NCBI GenBank assembly: GCA_041687295.1
Contig: JAWLCG010000123.1
Location: forward strand, 1 to 11,933
Length of the DNA stretch: 11,933 bases
Direction: 5' to 3'
DNA from: JAWLCG01 sp041687295
Lineage (GTDB): Bacteria; Planctomycetota; Phycisphaerae; SM23-33; FEN-1343
Below, one piece after another: positions 6,425 through 11,933 of the stretch. Positions within the stretch are counted from its first letter, which is position 1. Each line of letters starts with the position of its first letter. A program made the translations under genes and the position numbers. Below the pieces are notes generated by a model. The model worked only from the letters and a program-made list of their open reading frames with translations, was not told where the DNA came from and did not search any database.

Positions 6425-6463
6425 AAGGGAAAGGGCCCGCACGGTGGTCTGCCGTGCGGGCCC
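6425..6463 (-). terminator. Rho-independent-like terminator of the nfnAB operon
   Basis: A perfect 12-bp stem, GGGCCCGCACGG (6433-6444) with CCGTGCGGGCCC (6452-6463), and a 7-base loop. Read on the minus strand the hairpin is followed by TTTCCCTTT. It lies about 60 bases past the nfnB stop codon. The T run is interrupted by three C's, so efficiency is uncertain, but position and stem strength fit a terminator. Confidence 0.65.
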
Positions 6464-6523
6464 CTTGGGGTGTTGCTCGTTCGGTCGGCGCCAGGGCCCT
6501 GGGTCCTGGCTACTGATCATAGG

Positions 6524-7939
6524 CTACTGCTTCAGGTACGCATCGATGGCCTGGGCGGCCTGCTTGCCGTCGCCCATGGCGAGGATGACGGTGGCGCCGC
6601 CGCGGACGATGTCGCCGCCGGCGAAGATGCCGGGGATGCTCGTCTGGTGCTGCTCGTCGGTCTCGATGTTGCCCCACTTGTTGAGGTTGAGGTCGGGGCA
6701 GGTGGCGGTCAGCAGCGGGTTGGCCTGGGTGCCGATGGCGACGATGGCGATGTCGACGTCCATCTCGAACTCGCTGCCCTTGATCGGCACCGGGCGCCGC
6801 CGGCCGGAGGCGTCCGGCTCGCCCAGCTCCATGCGTTGCAGGCGGACGGCCCGCACCCAGCCCTGCTCGTCGCCGAGGATCTCCAGCGGCGAGACGAGGA
6901 AGTCCAGCTCGATGCCCTCCTGCTCGGCGTGGTGGACCTCCTCGATGCGGGCGGGCATCTCCTCGCGGCTGCGCCGGTACGCCAGCACGGCCCGCTCGCT
7001 GCCGAGGCGTTTGGCGGTGCGGACGGCGTCCATGGCCGTGTTGCCGCCGCCGAAGATGATGGCGGTCCGGCCGCGGGCGACGGGGGTGGTGGCGCCCTCC
7101 TGCCAGGCGCCCATCAGGTTGACGCGGGTGAGGTACTCGTTGGCCGAGTAGACGCCTTTGAGGTTCTCGCCGGGGATGTTGAGGAACATCGGCAGGCCCG
7201 CGCCGTTGGCGACGAAGACGGCGTCGAACTCCTCGCGGAGCTGGTTGAGCGTGACGGTCTTGCCGACGATGACGTTGTACTCCAGCTCGACGCCCAGGGC
7301 GTGGAGGTTGGCGACCTCGGCGTCGATGATCCGCTTGGGCAGGCGGAACTCCGGGATGCCGTAGCGCAGCACGCCGCCGGGGGCGTGCAGGGCCTCGAAG
7401 ACGGTGACGGCATGGCCCAGCTTGGCCAGCTCGCCCGCCGCCGTCAGGCCGCCGGGGCCCGAGCCGACGACGGCGACCTTCTTGCCGGTGGGCTCGGCCT
7501 TGGTCGGCGGGGCCTGGTGGTGCTCGGTCGCCCAGTCGGCGACGAACCGCTCCAGCCAGCCGATGGCGACCGGCTCGCCCTTGGCCGAGCGGATGCAGAC
7601 GGCCTCGCACTGCTTCTCCTGCGGGCAGACGCGCCCGCTGATGGCCGGCAGGGCGTTGTCGCCGTAGAGGATCTCGGCGGCGGTCGCGAAGTCGCCCGCG
7701 GCCAGGGCCATCAGGAACTCCGGGATCCGCACGCGAACCGGGCAGCCGGCCACGCAGGGGCGGTTCTTGCACTCGAGGCAGCGTTGGGCCTCCTGAACGG
7801 CCAGCGCCTCAGCCAGGCCCAGGTTGACCTCTTCAAAGTTCGTCGCCCGGCGGGCCGCGTCCTGCTCGGGCATCTCGACGCGCTGAATGGCCATCCGCTC
7901 CTTCGGGGTGAGCTTCTTGAGGGCAGGGTCGCTAGTCAC
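6524..7939 (-). CDS. nfnB: Electron-bifurcating ferredoxin:NADP+ oxidoreductase large subunit (NfnB / GltA-SudA type)
   Basis: 471 codons from a GTG at 7939, supported by AAGGAGG six bases upstream (7946-7952). The N-terminal ~130 residues hold the cysteines for two [4Fe-4S] clusters (C54, C57, C62, C66 and C105, C111, C115, in CLECKNRPCVAGCP and CPQEKQCEAVC). The FAD dinucleotide motif is GSGPGG (159-164) with E182. The NADP(H) domain has GGGNTA (297-302) and the arginine-rich YRRSREEMP (321-329) that reads the 2'-phosphate. The C-terminal GIFAGGD (437-443) closes the FAD site. In the Nfn complex this subunit binds NADP(H) and oxidises it by bifurcation, sending one electron to ferredoxin and one through NfnA to NAD+, or the reverse. 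Many databases call this family NADPH-dependent glutamate synthase, but no large glutamate synthase subunit is adjacent, and the overlapping nfnA gene decides the assignment. Sulfide dehydrogenase SudA is a homologous name. Confidence 0.88.
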   Translation of the reverse strand: MTSDPALKKLTPKERMAIQRVEMPEQDAARRATNFEEVNLGLAEALAVQEAQRCLECKNRPCVAGCPVRVRIPEFLMALAAGDFATAAEILYGDNALPAISGRVCPQEKQCEAVCIRSAKGEPVAIGWLERFVADWATEHHQAPPTKAEPTGKKVAVVGSGPGGLTAAGELAKLGHAVTVFEALHAPGGVLRYGIPEFRLPKRIIDAEVANLHALGVELEYNVIVGKTVTLNQLREEFDAVFVANGAGLPMFLNIPGENLKGVYSANEYLTRVNLMGAWQEGATTPVARGRTAIIFGGGNTAMDAVRTAKRLGSERAVLAYRRSREEMPARIEEVHHAEQEGIELDFLVSPLEILGDEQGWVRAVRLQRMELGEPDASGRRRPVPIKGSEFEMDVDIAIVAIGTQANPLLTATCPDLNLNKWGNIETDEQHQTSIPGIFAGGDIVRGGATVILAMGDGKQAAQAIDAYLKQ

Positions 7940-8783
7940 GGGCGGCCTCCTTGCTCTTGAGGGCGTCCACGGCCGCGTCGAGGCGGCAGCGGTCTTCCAG
8001 GTAGGTCTTCTGGCGCTGCGAGAGCTCGCGGAAATCGACCTGGTGGCCGTCGAACTCTGGGCCGTCGACGCAGGCGAACTTCACCTCGCCGCCCACCGTC
8101 ACGCGACAGCCGCCGCACATGCCCGTGCCGTCGACCATGATGGGGTTGAGGCTCACGATGGTCTTGATGCCGTACTCGCGCGTGAGGTTGGCGACGGCCG
8201 CCATCATCGGCACGGGGCCGACGGCGAAGACCGCCTCGGGCCGGCGGGCCTCGTCGTCGAGCATCTCCTTGAGCGGGCCGGTGACGAAGCCCTTCGTGCC
8301 CAGCGAGCCGTCCTCGGTGGTGACGACGACGGCGTGGCAGAACTCCGCCAGATCGTCGCGGAGAATCACGTAGGGCTCGCTGCGTCCGCCGATGAAGGTG
8401 GTGACCTCGTTGCCAGCGTCGACCAGGGCCTTGGCCAGCGGGAACAGCACGGCCGTGCCGACACCGCCGCCGACGCAGGCGACGCGTCCCCACTTCTCGA
8501 TCTCGGTCTCTTTGCCCAGCGGGCCGGCGACGTCGCGGATGCTGTCGCCGACGGCCTTGTTGACGATGCGCTTCGTGCCGTCGCCGATGGCCTGGACGAC
8601 CAGCGTGATCGTGCCGGCCTGCGGGTCGGCATCGGCGATCGTCAGCGGGATGCGCTCGGCACCGGCCTCGGCGCGGACGATCACGAACTGCCCCGGCTGG
8701 CGGGCGACGGCCACGCGCGGGGCCTTGACCACCAGGCGATAGACCTGGGGGGCGAGCTCCTCGTTTTTCGTTACTTCGTACAT
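7932..8783 (-). CDS. nfnA: Electron-bifurcating ferredoxin:NADP+ oxidoreductase small subunit (NfnA / SudB type)
   Basis: 283 codons from ATG at 8783, with only a weak AGGA eight bases upstream. The N-terminal half is a ferredoxin-reductase-type FAD domain (RIPLTIAD at 44-51), followed by the NAD-binding domain (GGGVGT at 105-110). Near the C-terminus is a [2Fe-2S] motif, D218-x4-C223-x2-C226-x11-C238. PyrK, the dihydroorotate dehydrogenase subunit of the same superfamily, has Cys at the first position. Asp plus three Cys is the arrangement described for NfnA, so I prefer NfnA to PyrK. It binds NAD(H) and passes electrons to or from NfnB. It overlaps nfnB by 8 bp (7932-7939), which implies translational coupling and equal production of both subunits. 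About 30 residues follow the cluster, ending in a short charged helix. Confidence 0.88.
   Translation of the reverse strand: MYEVTKNEELAPQVYRLVVKAPRVAVARQPGQFVIVRAEAGAERIPLTIADADPQAGTITLVVQAIGDGTKRIVNKAVGDSIRDVAGPLGKETEIEKWGRVACVGGGVGTAVLFPLAKALVDAGNEVTTFIGGRSEPYVILRDDLAEFCHAVVVTTEDGSLGTKGFVTGPLKEMLDDEARRPEAVFAVGPVPMMAAVANLTREYGIKTIVSLNPIMVDGTGMCGGCRVTVGGEVKFACVDGPEFDGHQVDFRELSQRQKTYLEDRCRLDAAVDALKSKEAARD
7946..7952 (-). promoter_or_regulatory. Ribosome-binding site fixing the nfnB GTG start
   Basis: AAGGAGG on the minus strand, six bases before the GTG at 7939 and inside the nfnA coding sequence. No ATG lies at comparable spacing, so GTG is the likely start and the 8-bp overlap with nfnA is real. 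Confidence 0.75.
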
Positions 8784-8873
8784 GGCGATTCCTAGAGTCG
8801 AGAAAAAGGGGTCAACACAGGGTCTACTACTGTTTCCGATCGCAGAGGTTCGGCTGAATCCTGCACTTGCGGT

Positions 8874-11540
8874 TCAGGCCCGGCCCGGGCGTCTCTGGCT
8901 GGCCGCGGGGGCCTGCGGGGCGGGCGCCGCCGGGCCGAGGTAGCACAGCACGCGCTGGCTGAGGCTGTTGGCGTGCAGGATCAGCGGCTGACCGGCCAGG
9001 TCCGGCGCGTCGATGACGCGGACGACGTCGGCCCACTGGGCGGCGCCGGGCAGCAGGTCGGTCAGTCGGCTGGGCCAACTCTCGATCAGCTCGGCGTTGA
9101 GGCGGTTGCCCTCGCGGGCGGGGAACAGGGCCAGGTACAGGATGTCGGTCTCGACCAGGTCGCTGAAGAAGTGCGTGCCCAGCGAGACGTCCGGCACCAG
9201 GCCGTCGCGCATCGCCACCACCTCGCACAGGGCCGAGACCGTATTGATCTCGCCGAAGCTCACCGGCACGCCCAGCGAGGGGGTCGTCGTCCCCCACCGC
9301 CCCGGGCCCACCAGCAGGATGTTCTCCGGCGGGCGCTGCTCGGGCAGGTGCGCCAGGCGCCCGATCAGCCGGGCGATCGAGTAGCGATCGGCCACCGGCA
9401 ACTGCCCATAGGCCCGCGGCGAGACGTAGATCAGCCGATCCACGATGGCCCGGCGGCTCTGGCCGATGACGGCGCCGTGGGCCTCCAGCACGCGCCCCGT
9501 CTCGGGGATGTCGGCCGGCGGGTCGACGATCGAGCCGCCGCCCTTGACCTGCAGGGGCCGGCACTGCAGCAGGTTCACCCGGGGCTGGTCACCCTCGAAG
9601 AAGTTGGCGGTGAACTCCACGTCCACCGGGTAGTCGTAGGCCTCGTGCAGCAGACGAAGCATCCGCCGCACGTCGGCGGCGAAGCCCGTCGCCGTCAGCA
9701 GCCGATCGAACGTGAGCCACCACGAGAAGACGCCCTCCCGGCCCGCGCCGGCGGCGCGCTGCTCCAACTCGGTGTCCCGGCTGGCCAGCAGGTCCAGCGG
9801 CAGTTCGGGGCTGGTGCGGGCGACGTCCTCGAAGCGGCCCGAGACGAGCTGGTTGGCCTCGAGGTCCAGCACGTCGACCTTGCGCTGGGCGTACTGGCGG
9901 GCCTTGTCGAAATGCGACTCGGGTCGCAGCTGGGGGGCGTTCAGGGCGACCACGCGGGTGTAGTCGTCGTCGGCGCGGTCGACCGCGCGGGTGCCCAGGC
10001 CGAAGACCAGGCGGATCATGCCGGCGGCGGGGTCGATGCTCTCGTTCCAGACGTACGGATTGACCGAGAAGCCCACCCCGGCGACCTGCGGGTAGTACAG
10101 CCGGCCGTACATCGCGCCGCTGACGCGCTGCACCAGCAGGGCCATCTGCTCGTCGCGGTCGAGCAGGCCCCGGCGGGCGCGGTAGCTCAAGGCCTTCTCG
10201 CTCATGGCGCTGGCGTAGATGGTCCGCACCGCCGAGGTGAAGTCCTCCAGGCGCTTCTCGCGCGAGCCCTGGTTGACGCAGAAGACGCTCTCGTACTTGC
10301 CGGCGAAGGCGTTGCCGAAGTTGTCCTCCAGCAGACTGCTGGAGCGGACGATGATGGGCGACTGGCCGAAGTAGTCGAGCATCTCGGAGAACTGGTCGCG
10401 GATCGTGTCAGGAAAGCTGCCGCGGATGACGCCCTGGCGGGCCCGCTCGGAGCCCTCCAGGAAGCTCTGGGCGTCCTTCTGCCGCTGGCGGACCCACCAG
10501 ATGCCGTTGCGGACCAGGAAGGTGTAGAACACGTCCGAGCCGATGTAGAACGAGTCGTGCGGCTCGAGGCGCCGGCCCAGTTCGGCGTCGCTGCGGGCGA
10601 TGATGGCGCGGGCCAGCAGCATGCCGACGGCCTTGCCGCCGATCAGGCCCGTGCCGAGCATCCGCTTGCCGATGGCGACGACGTCCGAGAGCGTCAGGTA
10701 GCGTTGGGCGAGCGCGAGCACCCGCTCGTCGCGCGAGATGATCATCCGCAGCAATCGGCCGAACAGCTCGGCGTACTCGGGCGTCTGGTCGACGGCGGCG
10801 TCGCCGTGGGCGAGCAGCTCGTCGGCGTCCAGGAAGGTCCGCTCCCAGTGGCCCAGCGACCGCATGCCCCCGCCGGCGGCCCGGCGGTGGGCGGCCATCA
10901 GGATCTCGCTGATCAGCGGGCTCTGCACCACCGGCACGAAGCTCTCGCCCCGCCAGGCGTGCAGCATGTACATCGTGGGCGAGTAGCGCTGCTGGACCTT
11001 CTGGGGGTGGATGTAGAGCTGGCCGTCCTTGCGGAAGACGTCGACGACGACCTGGGCGGTCTCGGTGATGGCCTGCGTGGCGACCGGGGCGTGGTGGTGG
11101 CGGAGCAGGGCGAAGTAGGCGACGGCCTCGACGTCGAACAGGTACGGGCAGGTCAGCATGAAGAAGTTGCCCAGCATCTGGTCGCTGTGCCAGTCGACGG
11201 CCAGGTCCGTCAGGCAGTCGAAGACGTAGAAGCCCCCGTGGCCGACCTCTTCGATGACGCGGTGGATCTCGGTGAGGAAGGCCTCGAACCCCTCGGCCGG
11301 GTCGAGTTGGTGGATGGCGGCGCCGCTGTCGGGGCCCAGCAGCGGCTCGTGGCGGGCGAAGCGGAAGTAGACCAACGGCTGGCCGATGCGGGCGGCGCTG
11401 CGGCCATAGGGCTCCAGGAACGCGCGGTAGTCCTCCACCGCGTCGACCTGCCAGACGATGTTGTCGCCGGGGATCAGGCCGCGGAAGACGGAATCCAGGC
11501 CCGCCATCCCCGTGCTCAGCCGTGCGTCAATCTGGGCCAT
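8874..11540 (-). CDS. KaiC-like N-terminal domain fused to PEP-synthase/PPDK ATP-binding domain
   Basis: 888 codons from ATG at 11540, chosen because GGAGGG (11545-11550) lies four bases upstream; the open frame continues to 11831, but that extension is antisense to the divergent gene. Residues ~8-180 resemble a KaiC/RecA-type ATPase (STGMAGLDSVFRGLIPGD), but the Walker A lysine is absent (GDNIVWQVD). Residues ~290-665 match the ATP-grasp nucleotide domain of pyruvate phosphate dikinase and PEP synthase: GGKAVG (301-306), IIVRSSSLLED (396-405) with AFAGKYES, FGLGTRAVD (513-521), and LLQCRP (657-662). A conserved-looking tail contains GPGRWGTTTPSLG (745-757). The swivelling phosphohistidine domain (GGxTCHA) and the PEP-binding barrel are absent, so it is not a complete PEP synthase. 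Its role is unknown; ATP-dependent phosphoryl transfer or sensing is possible. It is 90 bp upstream of nfnA on the same strand and may be co-transcribed. Confidence 0.8.
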   Translation of the reverse strand: MAQIDARLSTGMAGLDSVFRGLIPGDNIVWQVDAVEDYRAFLEPYGRSAARIGQPLVYFRFARHEPLLGPDSGAAIHQLDPAEGFEAFLTEIHRVIEEVGHGGFYVFDCLTDLAVDWHSDQMLGNFFMLTCPYLFDVEAVAYFALLRHHHAPVATQAITETAQVVVDVFRKDGQLYIHPQKVQQRYSPTMYMLHAWRGESFVPVVQSPLISEILMAAHRRAAGGGMRSLGHWERTFLDADELLAHGDAAVDQTPEYAELFGRLLRMIISRDERVLALAQRYLTLSDVVAIGKRMLGTGLIGGKAVGMLLARAIIARSDAELGRRLEPHDSFYIGSDVFYTFLVRNGIWWVRQRQKDAQSFLEGSERARQGVIRGSFPDTIRDQFSEMLDYFGQSPIIVRSSSLLEDNFGNAFAGKYESVFCVNQGSREKRLEDFTSAVRTIYASAMSEKALSYRARRGLLDRDEQMALLVQRVSGAMYGRLYYPQVAGVGFSVNPYVWNESIDPAAGMIRLVFGLGTRAVDRADDDYTRVVALNAPQLRPESHFDKARQYAQRKVDVLDLEANQLVSGRFEDVARTSPELPLDLLASRDTELEQRAAGAGREGVFSWWLTFDRLLTATGFAADVRRMLRLLHEAYDYPVDVEFTANFFEGDQPRVNLLQCRPLQVKGGGSIVDPPADIPETGRVLEAHGAVIGQSRRAIVDRLIYVSPRAYGQLPVADRYSIARLIGRLAHLPEQRPPENILLVGPGRWGTTTPSLGVPVSFGEINTVSALCEVVAMRDGLVPDVSLGTHFFSDLVETDILYLALFPAREGNRLNAELIESWPSRLTDLLPGAAQWADVVRVIDAPDLAGQPLILHANSLSQRVLCYLGPAAPAPQAPAASQRRPGRA

Positions 11541-11555
11541 CGAGCCCTCCAGACT

Positions 11556-11565
11556 GGTTCGAACC
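11556..11565. promoter_or_regulatory. Palindrome between divergent genes, operator candidate
   Basis: GGTTCGAACC is a perfect 10-bp palindrome in the 60-bp gap between the divergent starts at 11540 and 11601, and lies 5 bases from the ribosome-binding site of the minus-strand gene. Ribbon-helix-helix dimers bind short palindromes and often regulate their own promoters, so it could be their site. A single site with no second copy is weak evidence. I see no convincing -35/-10 pairs in the gap. Confidence 0.25.
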
Positions 11566-11600
11566 GTGCGGACGCCCCACCATGACGGTGCCAGACCTCC

Positions 11601-11933
11601 ATGATACCCGCATCGGGCAACCGGGGCAAACGGGGGCGCAAGCCCTCTCCGGAGGCGGTGCGCAAGGATCGGATCATCCAGACACGGGTGCCAAAGGATC
11701 TTGAAAGCACCCTCAAGGATGCCGCCGAACGTGAACGAGTCAGCGTTTCCCAGCTGATCCGTCATGTGCTTGAAGATACCTTCACCCTGGTCGACGGTAT
11801 CGTTTCCGACTCCGCCAACCTGATCGACCATGTCGCCCGGGATGCCCGGCAGCTGGCCGAATCCGCCAAGGGTTTCTCAGCCAAGCACGGTGACAGTGGC
11901 AAGCAGGACAAATCCACAGCACAGACCGACGAG
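11601..11933 (+). CDS. Ribbon-helix-helix domain protein, 3' end missing
   Basis: The frame is open from ATG 11601 through the last base, 111 codons without a stop, so the gene leaves the window. An in-frame TGA at 11583-11585 excludes a much earlier start. There is no clear ribosome-binding site before 11601; GGAGG at 11661-11665 is too close to a GTG two bases later to be convincing. Residues 1-24 are basic (GNRGKRGRKPSPEAVRKDR). Residues ~25-61 have the ribbon-helix-helix pattern: a short strand IIQTRVP, then helix DLESTLKDAAERE, a V-S-V-S turn, and helix QLIRHVLEDTF. A long polar helical tail follows. Such proteins bind DNA as dimers; here the target is unknown. It is divergent from the KaiC-like/PPDK-N gene. 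Codons look less GC-rich than in the neighbouring genes. It could be a DNA-binding regulator or an antitoxin-like protein; no toxin is visible. Confidence 0.7.
   Translation, partial: MIPASGNRGKRGRKPSPEAVRKDRIIQTRVPKDLESTLKDAAERERVSVSQLIRHVLEDTFTLVDGIVSDSANLIDHVARDARQLAESAKGFSAKHGDSGKQDKSTAQTDE

Noticed and set aside
6524..7939. Glutamate synthase small subunit (gltD) as the functional name
   Set aside because: The domain layout is shared, but there is no large glutamate synthase subunit alongside, and the overlapping partner is an NfnA-type protein.
6179..7960. 593-codon open frame on the + strand opposite nfnB
   Set aside because: Long antisense frames arise from GC-rich third positions. 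The minus strand encodes a full-length NfnB with all cofactor motifs; the + frame is low-complexity (Ala, Gly, Asp, Leu, Val) and has no domain.
8784..8815. Promoter directly before nfnA (TTGACC on the minus strand)
   Set aside because: The only possible -10 partner (TAGGAA) is at 15-base spacing, and the start site would fall on the ribosome-binding site or start codon.
8874..11540. Complete phosphoenolpyruvate synthase (ppsA)
   Set aside because: The phosphohistidine domain motif and the C-terminal PEP-binding barrel are absent, and the N-terminus is an unrelated KaiC-like region.
11551..11580. tRNA T-arm or attachment-site remnant (GGTTCGAACC)
   Set aside because: The flanking bases do not form the 5-bp T stem, and no acceptor, anticodon arm or CCA-adjacent pairing is found nearby.
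8973..11585. 870-codon open frame on the + strand opposite the PPDK-N gene
   Set aside because: Same artefact: it is in the complementary register of a gene with clear ATP-grasp motifs, and its product is low-complexity with no recognisable motif.
11541..11831. 97-codon N-terminal extension of the PPDK-N protein
   Set aside because: It has no homology to the family start, lies antisense to the ribbon-helix-helix gene, and the ATG at 11540 has its own GGAGGG site.

Overview
The window is a high-GC bacterial chromosome segment. It most likely comes from an uncultured planctomycete, perhaps Phycisphaerae or a related lineage. This is inferred from gene style: a PEP-CTERM secreted protein, a family-20 glycosidase, an FAD oxidoreductase of the polysaccharide-locus type with a HEAT tail, a KaiC-like/PEP-synthase-like ATP-grasp fusion, and long overlapping antisense ORFs caused by GC-rich third positions. 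No rRNA, tRNA, CRISPR array or complete transposon is visible.

Left part (1-4747, + strand): the 3' end of a GH20 beta-hexosaminidase-like gene runs in from the left edge and stops at 1497. The 430-base gap after it holds what looks like the last ~24 codons of a dead mscS-type channel gene, a 142-bp MITE-like element with terminal inverted repeats, and one copy of a dispersed palindromic repeat. Next is a 939-codon FAD-dependent oxidoreductase. It has two successive FAD-binding modules, a HEAT-repeat tail and an N-terminal Gln-Pro-Thr tract made by a 9-bp tandem repeat.

Middle part (4748-6523): a single PEP-CTERM protein gene (5369-6103, +) sits between two clusters of palindromic repeats. 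Three repeat types recur: a 57-bp GTGTGCAG...CTGCACAC element, paired TATAGCCC...GGGGTCTTC palindromes, and a TTCCGGGGACAC REP-like hairpin resembling those mobilised by RAYT transposases. One repeat begins on the base after the oxidoreductase stop codon and another overlaps the PEP-CTERM stop codon. The gene has a plausible sigma70-type promoter at 5007-5035 and a long leader.

Right part (6400-11933): the minus strand carries a likely operon reading right to left. A KaiC-like/PPDK-N protein (11540-8874) is followed after 90 bp by nfnA (8783-7932) and nfnB (7939-6524), which overlap by 8 bp. It ends at one or two hairpin terminators. NfnAB is the electron-bifurcating NADH-dependent ferredoxin:NADP+ oxidoreductase. 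The small subunit has the Asp plus three-Cys [2Fe-2S] pattern that separates it from PyrK. Divergent from this operon, and cut by the right edge, is a ribbon-helix-helix protein gene. The 60-bp gap between them contains a perfect 10-bp palindrome that could be an operator.

The most unusual content is the repeat landscape around the PEP-CTERM gene and the two odd fusions (double FAD module plus HEAT; degenerate KaiC-like domain plus PPDK-N without the phosphohistidine and PEP-binding domains). I saw no clear defence system, biosynthetic cluster or other new multi-gene system.
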